In this document: in pieces, positions 8,888 to 17,214 of the stretch | How positions within the stretch are numbered: position 1 is the first letter of the stretch | Layout: each line of letters opens with the position of its first letter | Assembly: GCF_030813505.1 (NCBI RefSeq) | Contig: NZ_JAUSUE010000026.1 | From: Pectinatus haikarae | GTDB taxonomy: Bacteria > Bacillota > Negativicutes > Selenomonadales > Selenomonadaceae | Reading direction: 5' to 3' (one strand) | DNA: 33,163 nt | The notes under the pieces: model-generated | The model's input: the letters and a program-made list of their open reading frames with translations, nothing else | Databases searched by the model: none | What the model was told of the DNA's origin: nothing | Made by a program: the position numbers and the translations under genes

Positions 8888-9781
8888 ATGCTTTCACATT
8901 TGGATAAGCTTGAGGCAGAGGCAATTTATATTATACGTGAAGTTGCTGCTGTTTGTGAAAAACCGGTGATGCTTTATTCTATAGGCAAGGACAGCTCTGT
9001 AATGCTGCATTTGGCCTTAAAGGCTTTTTATCCTGAAAAACCGCCTTTTCCTTTTTTACATATAGATACAACCTGGAAATTTCACGATATGATTGCTTTT
9101 CGTGATAGAGTTGCCAAAGAACACGGCATAACAATGCTTAAATATACCAATAAGGATGGTGTCGCCCGCGGCATAAATCCATTTGACCACGGTTCATCCT
9201 ATACTGATATAATGAAAACACAGGCTTTAAAACAGGCTCTGAAAAAATATCAATTTACGGCGGCCTTTGGCGGCGGACGACGAGATGAAGAAAAATCACG
9301 GGCTAAGGAACGAATATTTTCCTTCCGCAATGAGGCGCAGGTCTGGGATCCGAAAAACCAAAGACCTGAAATGTGGAAACTGTACAATCCCCGTATAAAA
9401 AAAGGGGAAAGCATGCGGGTCTTTCCAATTTCCAATTGGACAGAAAAGGATATCTGGCAGTACATAAAACGGGAAAATATAGAAATAGTTCCTCTCTATT
9501 TTGCAAAGGTACGTCCTGTCATAAAACGGGACGGCATGATCATCATGGTTGATGATGACAGGCTGAAGCTTCGCCCAGATGAAAAAATAATTAATGAGAA
9601 AGTCCGCTTCCGCACACTCGGCTGTTATCCGCTCACCGGCGGTTTTGCTTCTGAGGCAGACACTCTTGATAAAATAATTGCCGAAACTTTGCAGGCAGTC
9701 ACTTCCGAAAGAGCCAGCCGCGCTATAGATAAAGATTCAATTGGCAGCATGGAACGGCGCAAGAGAGAGGGGTATTTTTAA
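8888..9781 (+). CDS. cysD: sulfate adenylyltransferase small subunit CysD
   Basis: A 297-residue ATP sulfurylase catalytic subunit that forms APS from ATP and sulfate. The PP-loop is SIGKDSSVMLHLA, followed by typical CysD blocks such as FGGGRRDEEKSRAKERIFSF, SNWTEKDIWQYI and RTLGCYPLTG. The start at ATG 8888 is chosen because AGGGAGG lies 6 bases upstream; an earlier in-frame ATG at 8858 would add ten residues without a ribosome site. It ends in a TAATG overlap with cysN, matching the CysDN heterodimer. Confidence 0.94.
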   Translation: MLSHLDKLEAEAIYIIREVAAVCEKPVMLYSIGKDSSVMLHLALKAFYPEKPPFPFLHIDTTWKFHDMIAFRDRVAKEHGITMLKYTNKDGVARGINPFDHGSSYTDIMKTQALKQALKKYQFTAAFGGGRRDEEKSRAKERIFSFRNEAQVWDPKNQRPEMWKLYNPRIKKGESMRVFPISNWTEKDIWQYIKRENIEIVPLYFAKVRPVIKRDGMIIMVDDDRLKLRPDEKIINEKVRFRTLGCYPLTGGFASEADTLDKIIAETLQAVTSERASRAIDKDSIGSMERRKREGYF

Positions 9782-11478
9782 TGAGCGGACTATTGAAGTT
9801 TATAACCTGCGGCAGTGTTGATGACGGCAAATCGACACTTATCGGCCATATATTATATGATTCCAAGCTTTTGTATGCGGATCAGGAAAAAGCACTGGAG
9901 CTTGAAAGCAAGGCTGGCAGCCGCGGCGGCAAATTGGATTATTCTCTGCTTTTGGACGGACTTATGGCTGAACATGAACAAGGTATAACTATTGATGTGG
10001 CTTACAGATATTTTACTACCGAAAAAAGAAGCTTTATAGTAGCGGATACTCCGGGACATGAAGAATATACGAGAAACATGGCGGTAGGGGCGTCATTCGC
10101 CGATCTTGCCGTTATTTTAACAGATGCTGCTAAAGGTGTTCTTGTACAAACAAGACGTCATGCACGCATTTGTCATCTCATGGGAATAAAACATTTTATT
10201 TTTGCTGTCAACAAAATGGATATTATTGATTACAGCGAAAAGCGTTTTCAGGAAATAACAGCGCAGATAAATGAGTTAGTCGGGCAGATCGGTTTGGAAA
10301 ATGTTGATATAATACCGTTATCTGCAACCGAGGGTGACAATGTAACTGTAAAATCATTGAATATGCCGTGGTATAAAGGCGATGCCCTGCTTCCTGCACT
10401 GGAAAATGTAGATGCAGAAGACAACATTGAGGACAGCGGTTTTTATATGCCTGTACAGAGAGTATGCCGACCGGACAGAACCTTTCGCGGTTTTCAGGGG
10501 CAGTGTGAAGGCGGGCAGCTTTATACTGGCGATACGGTGACTGTTTTGCCAAGCGGTGAAACGGCTGATGTGAAAAGTATTCATACTGCCGGTGCAAAAA
10601 CAGATAATGCTGCTGCCGGTCAAGCGTTGACAATAGAGTTGTCTAAAGAAATTGATGTATCACGCGGCTGTGTCATCACTAAAGATATAAAAGCAGTTAT
10701 AACAAAATCAATAACATCTGATATCCTTTGGATGGATGATGAACCGCTGCTCCTTGATCACGAATATATATTCCAGCTTGGCGCTGGCAGCACTATAGCC
10801 GTGATAAAGGAAATAAACTATAAAACTGATGTCAATACGGGCAATGAGCTGACTGCTTCTGTTCTTCATAAAAATGAACTTGCCAGTTGTACGATCGCAT
10901 TGTCTGACAGAATCACCGCAGCTGAATTCACTGCATATCCGGTATTGGGCAGTTTTATATTAGTGGACAGGCTGAGCAATATGACCTCGGCATGCGGTGT
11001 TATCCGGAAAGCGCGGCAGGTTACTGACGATGATTATAGTTTTGTCAGCGGCAATACAAAAATATCGGCAACTCTTTTTGATGAATATTATTATAATATG
11101 GGCGATATGAAAATAGATACTGCTCAGAAAGATTATAAAACATTCACTATAGGCGATGTACTGCCCTTGAAGGGAAGAACCTATAACTATCCAAAAGAAA
11201 CAGATATTGTTGCTTTTGCGGAAAAAGCAGTTATCCGTGTACGAAACGGGAAAATAATAGACTTTGTGCCATTTGCACAGTATAGTTTTGATGTGCAGTA
11301 TAACGCACCGCTTATTGACTCCCGCGGCTTTGCTATTAATGTTAATGATCAGGCTGAACTTGATAAATTCCGGGCAGAATATGCGGATGGTAAAAATCAG
11401 GCTGCTTTTTGGAATAAGTGGCTCGATTGTACAAAATGGCGCCATATATTATTCAATGACAATTTTTGGATGATATAG
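9781..11478 (+). CDS. cysN: sulfate adenylyltransferase large subunit CysN with a C-terminal extension
   Basis: A 565-residue GTPase subunit whose GTP hydrolysis drives APS synthesis by CysD. G-motifs are GSVDDGKST (11-19), DTPGH (89-93) and NKMD (144-147), followed by two EF-Tu-like beta-barrel domains ending near FILVDRLSN (392-400). CysN usually ends some 50-70 residues after that point, but here about 155 residues follow. The tail has no P-loop, so it is not the APS kinase of CysNC fusions; it ends in a Trp-rich segment (AAFWNKWLDCTKWRHILF). I do not recognise the tail. Last gene of the sulfate operon, followed by a strong terminator. Confidence 0.9.
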   Translation: MSGLLKFITCGSVDDGKSTLIGHILYDSKLLYADQEKALELESKAGSRGGKLDYSLLLDGLMAEHEQGITIDVAYRYFTTEKRSFIVADTPGHEEYTRNMAVGASFADLAVILTDAAKGVLVQTRRHARICHLMGIKHFIFAVNKMDIIDYSEKRFQEITAQINELVGQIGLENVDIIPLSATEGDNVTVKSLNMPWYKGDALLPALENVDAEDNIEDSGFYMPVQRVCRPDRTFRGFQGQCEGGQLYTGDTVTVLPSGETADVKSIHTAGAKTDNAAAGQALTIELSKEIDVSRGCVITKDIKAVITKSITSDILWMDDEPLLLDHEYIFQLGAGSTIAVIKEINYKTDVNTGNELTASVLHKNELASCTIALSDRITAAEFTAYPVLGSFILVDRLSNMTSACGVIRKARQVTDDDYSFVSGNTKISATLFDEYYYNMGDMKIDTAQKDYKTFTIGDVLPLKGRTYNYPKETDIVAFAEKAVIRVRNGKIIDFVPFAQYSFDVQYNAPLIDSRGFAINVNDQAELDKFRAEYADGKNQAAFWNKWLDCTKWRHILFNDNFWMI

Positions 11479-11526
11479 CGTAATAGAAATATATACTGGC
11501 AAATAAAGAAAAATAGACAGAAATAA

Positions 11527-11566
11527 ACAGAAACCGGACATCTTTAATCAGATATCCGGTTTCTGT
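11527..11566. terminator. bidirectional terminator between cysN and kdpC
   Basis: ACAGAAACCGGACATCT (11527-11543) pairs with AGATATCCGGTTTCTGT (11550-11566) with one mismatch and a 6-base loop. T-rich sequence follows on the plus strand and A-rich sequence precedes it, so it can terminate both the sulfate operon and the convergent kdp operon. Confidence 0.85.
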
Positions 11567-11606
11567 ATTTTATAATACAATATTATCCGTAAAAAATGAC
11601 CGTGTT

Positions 11607-12245
11607 TTAATCAGCATGCTGCCCGGACAGCCTCAGAACCTTAGCTATTTCCAGATTTACTTTTAATACGTTGACTGTTTCTTCTCCGAAAATGCCCAAT
11701 AATTTATTTTGAGTGTTTTTTTTGACTATGTTTTCCAATATTTCCCGGGATAAACCGGTCGATCGGACTAAAGCCGGTATCTGAATGGCAGCTGATTTCG
11801 GACTGATATGCGGATCAAGGCCTGAACCGGATGATGTCAGCAGATCCGCGGGAATATCCTCTTTGTTTATAGTCGGATTGACTGCCGTAAATTTCATAAT
11901 ATCTGCTGTCACACGTTCGGTGAGATCAGGATTGGTCGGAGCAAAATTTTTGGAGCCTGAACTGACTCCTGTGTAATCACCGCCGTCTTTTTCCTCCTGT
12001 GTATAGGTATTGTAATTCACGGCGGAAGGACGATTTTTCATGAACCGGGGATCTGAAAAATCCTGTCCTATAAGCTCAGAACCGACAGCATGGCCATTTT
12101 CGACAATCAGGCTGCCATTTGCCTGACTCGGGAAAAAAAGCTGGCTGATTCCAGTGAGCAGCAAAGGATAGACCAGACCGCATAACAAAAGCAGCACTAT
12201 TGTTATCATGAATTGAGTTTTTATTTCTTTTAAAAATGCACTCAT
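11607..12245 (-). CDS. kdpC: K+-transporting ATPase subunit KdpC
   Basis: A 212-residue protein with one N-terminal membrane helix (ITIVLLLLCGLVYPLLLTG) and a soluble domain with the KdpC blocks GSELIGQDFSDPRFMKNRPSA and SGSGLDPHISPKSA. KdpC stabilises the KdpFABC pump and helps ATP binding. AGGAGG stands 7 bases before the ATG. It is the last gene of the kdpFABC operon, about 50 bases after kdpB, and runs into the shared terminator. Confidence 0.95.
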   Translation of the reverse strand: MSAFLKEIKTQFMITIVLLLLCGLVYPLLLTGISQLFFPSQANGSLIVENGHAVGSELIGQDFSDPRFMKNRPSAVNYNTYTQEEKDGGDYTGVSSGSKNFAPTNPDLTERVTADIMKFTAVNPTINKEDIPADLLTSSGSGLDPHISPKSAAIQIPALVRSTGLSREILENIVKKNTQNKLLGIFGEETVNVLKVNLEIAKVLRLSGQHAD

Positions 12246-12293
12246 TATTTAGCCTCCTGTTTTTAATTCAAAAGCGGCAGAGCAAGTACGTAA

Positions 12294-14348
12294 TTATAAT
12301 CCTGCGGCAGTAAGCAGCGGAGTTATGATCAAGTCAATTATTTTAATACCTGCAAATGGTGCAATAATACCGCCAAGACCATAAATCAGCATATTGCGGG
12401 TCAGCATTTTTTCTGCACTCATTGGTCTGTACTCTACACCTCTCATAGCCAGAGGAATCAGTATCGGAATAATTATGGCATTAAAAATCAAAGCAGAGAG
12501 AATGGCACTGTAAGGAGTGGATAATACCATGATATTCAGTATCTGCATTTGTGGTATAACCGCCATAAACATTGCGGGGATAATAGCAAAATACTTGGCA
12601 ACGTCGTTTGCAATGCTGAAAGTTGTCAATGCCCCCCTCGTGATAAGGAGCTGCTTGCCGATCTCAACTACATCCAGAATCTTGGTGGGATCGGAGTCAA
12701 GGTCTACCATATTTGCAGCTTCTTTTGCGGCAGCAGTGCCGCTGTTCATTGCAATACCAACATTGGCCTGTGCAAGAGCAGGTGCGTCATTTGTGCCGTC
12801 TCCTGTCATGGCAACAATTTTGCCTTCTGCCTGTTCTGCCTTGATAGCGGCAATTTTATCTTCCGGTCTGCATTCAGCTATAAAGCTGTCTACGCCGGCT
12901 TCCTGTGCGATGGTTGCTGCGGTCAGGGGATTGTCGCCTGTACACATGATAGTTTTTATCCCAATGGCTCTGAGTCTGGCAAAACGTTCTGTCAGACCTT
13001 GCTTGATGGTATCTTTCAAGTAGATGACACCCAGAATCTGTTCCTTTAGACATACGACAAGCGGCGTACCGCCGAGTCTGGCAACTTCATTGACGCTGCC
13101 CTCCAGATCAGTTGGTATGACACTCCCAAGTTCCCGTACATATTTCTGAATTGCATCGGAGGCTCCTTTGCGTATTTTTATGCTGTCAGGCAGGTCGATA
13201 CCGCTCATGCGCGTCTGGGCGGTAAACTCTACTGATTTCATACCGGGAATTTCCTGTTGCCGTTTTCCGCTCAGGCTTTCTCCCAGACTTACGATTGATT
13301 TCCCTTCAGGAGTATCGTCTCTTAAAGAGCTGATGACAGAATAGCGAATAAGCTCTTCTTCACTTGCATTCCCCACAGGAATAAATTTTGCGGCCATGCG
13401 GTTACCGTAAGTAATAGTGCCGGTCTTATCAAGAATCATGGTATCCACGTCTCCGCAAACTTCTACGGCTTTACCCGACATAGCTATAACATTAAAACGT
13501 GTAACACGGTCCATACCGGCAATTCCGATAGCCGAAAGCAATCCGCCGATGGTTGTGGGAATCAGGCAAACGATCAGGGCGATCAGCGTGGAGATTTGCA
13601 GATGTACGCCGCTGTAAAGAGCAATAGGGTTGAGACTGACGATAACGATTAAAAAAATAATAGTCAGACTGACCAGCAGGGTATTCAGGGCTATCTCGTT
13701 TGGTGTCTTTTGGCGGGATGCCCCTTCTACCAGAGAAATCATTTTATCAAGAAATGATTCCCCCGGATCAGATGTGATCCGTATTTTAAGCCAATCACTG
13801 CCAACTGTTGTTCCGCCTGTGACAGAGGCAAAATCACCGCCGCTTTCCTTTACCACAGGAGCTGATTCTCCCGTTATGGCAGATTCATCCACCGAGGCAA
13901 TCCCTTCGATCACTTCGCCGTCATTGGGGATGAGTTCTCCTGACTTCACGAGAACGATATCATCTTTTTTCAATCCATCGGCACTTATGATTTCATCTTC
14001 TCCGTTATCTTTCAGGATACGGGCATGCATATCTTTCTGTGTTTTTTTCAGGCTTTGCGCCTGTGCTTTTCCCCGCCCTTCAGCTACTGCTTCTGCAAAA
14101 TTGGCGAACAGCACTGTAATCAAAAGAATGGCCGATACAGTAAAATTATACAGATAAAGATCAGCTCCCTCATCGCCGAATAAATCGGGAACAAAACCAA
14201 GCAGCAGAGTGATAATAAATCCTGATTCCACTACAAACATGACAGGATTTTTTATCATATATAGAGGATTCAGTTTTTTAAACGCCCCAAGAATAGAGGC
14301 TTTTAGAATATCTCCGGTAATAAAATTTGTTTTAGTTTTTTTATTCAT
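12294..14348 (-). CDS. kdpB: K+-transporting P-type ATPase catalytic subunit KdpB
   Basis: A 684-residue P-type ATPase that hydrolyses ATP to drive K+ uptake through KdpA. The phosphorylation motif is DKTGTITYGNRMA, the actuator motif is TGES, and the hinge motif MTGDGTNDAPALAQA is intact. Length matches typical KdpB. The start at 14348 is chosen because GAGGAGG lies 8 bases upstream and MNKKTKTNF is a normal KdpB opening; a longer reading frame to 14399 would overlap kdpA. The stop of kdpA lies 13 bases upstream. Confidence 0.96.
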   Translation of the reverse strand: MNKKTKTNFITGDILKASILGAFKKLNPLYMIKNPVMFVVESGFIITLLLGFVPDLFGDEGADLYLYNFTVSAILLITVLFANFAEAVAEGRGKAQAQSLKKTQKDMHARILKDNGEDEIISADGLKKDDIVLVKSGELIPNDGEVIEGIASVDESAITGESAPVVKESGGDFASVTGGTTVGSDWLKIRITSDPGESFLDKMISLVEGASRQKTPNEIALNTLLVSLTIIFLIVIVSLNPIALYSGVHLQISTLIALIVCLIPTTIGGLLSAIGIAGMDRVTRFNVIAMSGKAVEVCGDVDTMILDKTGTITYGNRMAAKFIPVGNASEEELIRYSVISSLRDDTPEGKSIVSLGESLSGKRQQEIPGMKSVEFTAQTRMSGIDLPDSIKIRKGASDAIQKYVRELGSVIPTDLEGSVNEVARLGGTPLVVCLKEQILGVIYLKDTIKQGLTERFARLRAIGIKTIMCTGDNPLTAATIAQEAGVDSFIAECRPEDKIAAIKAEQAEGKIVAMTGDGTNDAPALAQANVGIAMNSGTAAAKEAANMVDLDSDPTKILDVVEIGKQLLITRGALTTFSIANDVAKYFAIIPAMFMAVIPQMQILNIMVLSTPYSAILSALIFNAIIIPILIPLAMRGVEYRPMSAEKMLTRNMLIYGLGGIIAPFAGIKIIDLIITPLLTAAGL

Positions 14349-14361
14349 AAAAGTATCCTCC

Positions 14362-16080
14362 TCAATTCCACAAGACCATATGCTCGGTAATCGGGCCAAG
14401 TATCAATGCCGGAAAAAATGTCAATGCAGCAATGATGATAATGACCATAAATAAAACTATGGTGAATGTTCCGGTATCAGTCTTTAAAGTACCTATGGAT
14501 TCACTGACAGGCCGCTTAAGCATCAGCGAGCCTGCGACGGCCAGCATAATAATCATGGACAGATAGCGTCCGAAAAACATAGCCAATCCTGTTGTAATAT
14601 TCCAGAAATAGGTATTGTCACCAAGGCCCTCAAAGCCTGAACCGTTGTTGGCAGACGCCGAAGAAAATTCATACAGCACCTGGGTAAATCCATGGGGACC
14701 GGGATTGCTGATACCCGCCAGACCGGCTGGCAGAGCTATGGCCAATGCAGAAAAGGAAAGAATCAGCAGTGGATGGATAATGATAGCAAGAGCTGTCAGC
14801 TTCATTTCCCGACCCTCAATTTTTTTTGCCAGATATTCCGGTGTGCGTCCGACCATAAGCCCGCAGATGAATACTGTTAAAATTACATACATCAGCATAT
14901 TTATCAGACCTACGCCTTTGCCGCCGAACACAAGATTAAGCATCATATTTACCAAGGCTACCATACCGCCGATCGGCGTCAGGGTATCATGCATATTGTT
15001 TACGCTGCCTGTAGTAAAAGCGGTAGTCACAGTAGTAAAAAGGGCAGATTGGGCAATGCCAAAACGCATTTCTTTGCCTTCCATGCTGCCCATGCTCTGA
15101 TTTAGCCCCACCTGCTGTAATGCCGGGTTGCCTGCCTGTTCGGCCCAAAAACTGACGGCAATCCCTATGACAAGGAGGAAGAACATAACCGCAAAAACAG
15201 GCTTAGCCTCTCTGCTGAACAGCCTCTTTCTTTCCATGTCTTTTTCACTGCTTTTTCCGCGGCTGCGGACCATTAAACCGAACATTACAACGACACTTCC
15301 CGGCAGGATCATCATGGAAAGCATTTCTATCATATTTGTCAATACATTTGGATTTTCAAAAGGCGCCGTTGAATTTGCACCGAAAAAACCGCCGCCGTTG
15401 GTTCCTAAATGCTTGATGGACTCCAGTGCAGCGACAGGCCCCATTGAAAGGTCCTGATATTTTCCTTCGATCGTCTGTACAGTTGTATTGGGCGACAGAT
15501 TCTGTACAACACCCTGGGATACCAGCAGCAAACCAATTGCAAGAGAGAGCGGCAGAAAAACACGTGTAGTGATGCGAATAATATCGGCATAAAAATTACC
15601 CACGGTTTTTGTTTTGGCGGCAAAGCCTCGTATAACGGCTGCGGCAACAGAAAATCCGGTAGCCGAGGAAGTAAACATCATGAAGGTAATGACCAGCATC
15701 TGACTCAGATATGAAAGTCCCGATTCTCCGGAATAATGCTGAAGATCAGTATTTGTAATAAAGCTGATTACTGTATTAAACGACAGAACTGGTTCCATGC
15801 CGCCAATGCTGTTGGGGTTGAAAAAAGGAACGGTTTGTATTCTTAAAATCAGATAACCGATCAACACCATGATTGCATTTGTTGTCAGCATGGCCATGGC
15901 ATACTGCTTCCATTGCATACCTTTTCTGTCGATACTGCATAACCGATAAATCACGTTATCCACTCTGTCAAAAATCGGATCGGCAAAAGTATGCTGACTG
16001 GCAGTGATGTGATACATATATTTCCCCATCGGGAAAATAATAACAACAAAAACTGCTAAAAATATGAGTATCTGCAACAT
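14362..16080 (-). CDS. kdpA: K+-transporting ATPase channel-like subunit KdpA
   Basis: A 572-residue polytopic membrane protein of normal KdpA length that binds and translocates K+. Four selectivity-filter-like loops are visible, including SFITNTDLQHYSGE, LGTNGGGFFGANSTAPFENP, TAFTTGSVNNMHD and SSASANNGSGFEGL. A ribosome site AGGAAGG precedes the ATG. It lies between kdpF and kdpB in one operon. Confidence 0.96.
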   Translation of the reverse strand: MLQILIFLAVFVVIIFPMGKYMYHITASQHTFADPIFDRVDNVIYRLCSIDRKGMQWKQYAMAMLTTNAIMVLIGYLILRIQTVPFFNPNSIGGMEPVLSFNTVISFITNTDLQHYSGESGLSYLSQMLVITFMMFTSSATGFSVAAAVIRGFAAKTKTVGNFYADIIRITTRVFLPLSLAIGLLLVSQGVVQNLSPNTTVQTIEGKYQDLSMGPVAALESIKHLGTNGGGFFGANSTAPFENPNVLTNMIEMLSMMILPGSVVVMFGLMVRSRGKSSEKDMERKRLFSREAKPVFAVMFFLLVIGIAVSFWAEQAGNPALQQVGLNQSMGSMEGKEMRFGIAQSALFTTVTTAFTTGSVNNMHDTLTPIGGMVALVNMMLNLVFGGKGVGLINMLMYVILTVFICGLMVGRTPEYLAKKIEGREMKLTALAIIIHPLLILSFSALAIALPAGLAGISNPGPHGFTQVLYEFSSASANNGSGFEGLGDNTYFWNITTGLAMFFGRYLSMIIMLAVAGSLMLKRPVSESIGTLKTDTGTFTIVLFMVIIIIAALTFFPALILGPITEHMVLWN

Positions 16081-16099
16081 TTTTCGTTCCGCCTTCCTG

Positions 16100-16177
16100 C
16101 TAAAATTTTTCGGGATTGATCAAAGCATAAAACAGGTATACAGCCAGTCCTGCGATCAGAATTCCAAGAATTATCAT
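16100..16177 (-). CDS. kdpF: K+-transporting ATPase small subunit KdpF
   Basis: A 25-residue single-pass membrane peptide opening with MIILGILIAGLAVYLFYALI and ending NPEKF, a typical KdpF form (a hydrophobic helix followed by a short LxxPExF-like tail). KdpF stabilises the KdpABC complex. AAGGAG lies about ten bases before the ATG, and the stop is 19 bases before kdpA. Confidence 0.88.
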   Translation of the reverse strand: MIILGILIAGLAVYLFYALINPEKF

Positions 16178-16193
16178 TTTTTATCCGTCTCCT

Positions 16194-16286
16194 TTATAAT
16201 TTACTGACCTGCTGTTCGCACCAATCGGCAAAGATTTTGATCAAAAAAAAGCAGATTACCAGTATACCGACCATTAAAATATCCAT
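16194..16286 (-). CDS. 30-residue membrane microprotein upstream of kdpF
   Basis: A 30-residue reading frame opening with MDILMVGILVICFFLIKIFA and continuing DWCEQQVSKL. It has a strong AAGGAGG site 8 bases before the ATG. It predicts one hydrophobic helix followed by a short charged tail with a Trp-Cys pair. It is the first gene of the kdp structural operon and stops 16 bases before kdpF. I recall similar short MD-opening, W/xLC-ending peptides upstream of kdp genes in other bacteria, but know no assigned function; an extra pump subunit or regulatory peptide are possibilities. Confidence 0.65.
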   Translation of the reverse strand: MDILMVGILVICFFLIKIFADWCEQQVSKL

Positions 16287-16410
16287 ACTTAAACCCTCCT
16301 TTTACTTTATTGTTTACTTAGTTTACCAGTTCTTACGTTGATTTAGTGTTAGGGTTTTCGTGGACTGATTAAAATTACATAAAGATTGTCCTTTACAATA
16401 TATTTAGACA
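16287..16410 (-). promoter_or_regulatory. kdp structural-operon control region
   Basis: This gap lies between the kdpE terminator and the kdp microprotein gene. It is AT-rich and should hold the KdpE-controlled promoter. Two elements are visible: an inverted repeat ATTGT-CCTTT-ACAAT at 16385-16399, and a direct repeat GTTTAC at 16312-16317 and 16321-16326. On the minus strand TTGTAA followed 17 bases later by ATTTTA could serve as a weak promoter, as expected for an activated gene. Assigning a KdpE site is inference. Confidence 0.4.
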
Positions 16411-16450
16411 AAAAAAATACTGACCTTTGTCCTTTTGAGACATAGGTCAG
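16411..16450 (-). terminator. terminator downstream of kdpE
   Basis: On the minus strand CTGACCTATGTC pairs with GACAAAGGTCAG (16439-16450 with 16420-16431; two internal mismatches) around a 7-base loop and is followed by a T-run (16411-16418). It separates the kdpDE transcript from the kdpFABC operon. Confidence 0.75.
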
Positions 16451-16482
16451 CATCCTTAAAACAAGCTATTTTATTCTGAAAT

Positions 16483-17214
16483 TCAGGAATTGAAATCAGA
16501 AAGGCTGTTGGCATCACCAACTCGCAGCATCCGGTACCCTACACCGATATGCGTTTGAATATACTTCGGCTGCCGGGATGGTACTTTTTCTATCTTTTTT
16601 CTCAAAGTTGCCATGAAAACACGCAGGGCAGGAATATCATTGGCATAATTACCCCAAATTTCATTTATAATGAAATTGTGTGTCAGTACTTTTCCGATAT
16701 TTTTGGCTAACAAACATATAAGTTTATACTCGATGGGAGTCAAATGTATTTCTTCTTTATCCAGCCAAACGCAGCCTGCTGCATAATCAATTTTCAAATT
16801 CCCGTTGATAAAGGATGAAGCATCGCTTTGCAGTCTTTCATTATCATAGCGGACCCTTCGAAGGCTGACCCGCAGCCTTGCCAGAAATTCATCCACGCTA
16901 AAGGGTTTTGTCAGATAGTCATCTGCTCCGGCGTCCAACGCATCAATTTTATCCCGATCCTCGCTGCGGGCACTGACTACGATAATAGGCATATTGGACC
17001 ATGTCCTGACTTTTTTGATAATACTGACGCCGTCCATATCAGGAAGTCCCAGATCCAAAATCATAATATCCGGTTTTTTAGAAACGGCTTCAAGAATAGC
17101 ACCCTCACCTGTTTCTGCTGTATGGTATTGATAATTCTGTGTTTTCAGCGTTGTAGATATCAGTTTCCTGATGGCTCTGTCATCCTCAACAATAAGGATC
17201 AAAGGTTTATTCAT
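16483..17214 (-). CDS. kdpE: response regulator KdpE
   Basis: A 243-residue OmpR-type response regulator. The receiver domain has acidic residues Asp11/Asp12, the phospho-acceptor Asp54 in MILDLGLPDMDG, and Lys in LTKPF. The C-terminal winged helix (LTPIEYKLICLLAKNIGKVL, then RVFMATLRKKIE) binds DNA. It should activate kdpFABC transcription under K+ limitation. The start overlaps the kdpD stop by 8 bases, giving translational coupling to its sensor. Confidence 0.93.
   Translation of the reverse strand: MNKPLILIVEDDRAIRKLISTTLKTQNYQYHTAETGEGAILEAVSKKPDIMILDLGLPDMDGVSIIKKVRTWSNMPIIVVSARSEDRDKIDALDAGADDYLTKPFSVDEFLARLRVSLRRVRYDNERLQSDASSFINGNLKIDYAAGCVWLDKEEIHLTPIEYKLICLLAKNIGKVLTHNFIINEIWGNYANDIPALRVFMATLRKKIEKVPSRQPKYIQTHIGVGYRMLRVGDANSLSDFNS

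Noticed and set aside
12517..13049. Long plus-strand frames antisense to kdpB and other kdp genes.
   Set aside because: They mirror strongly conserved coding sequence on the other strand and carry no recognisable domains.
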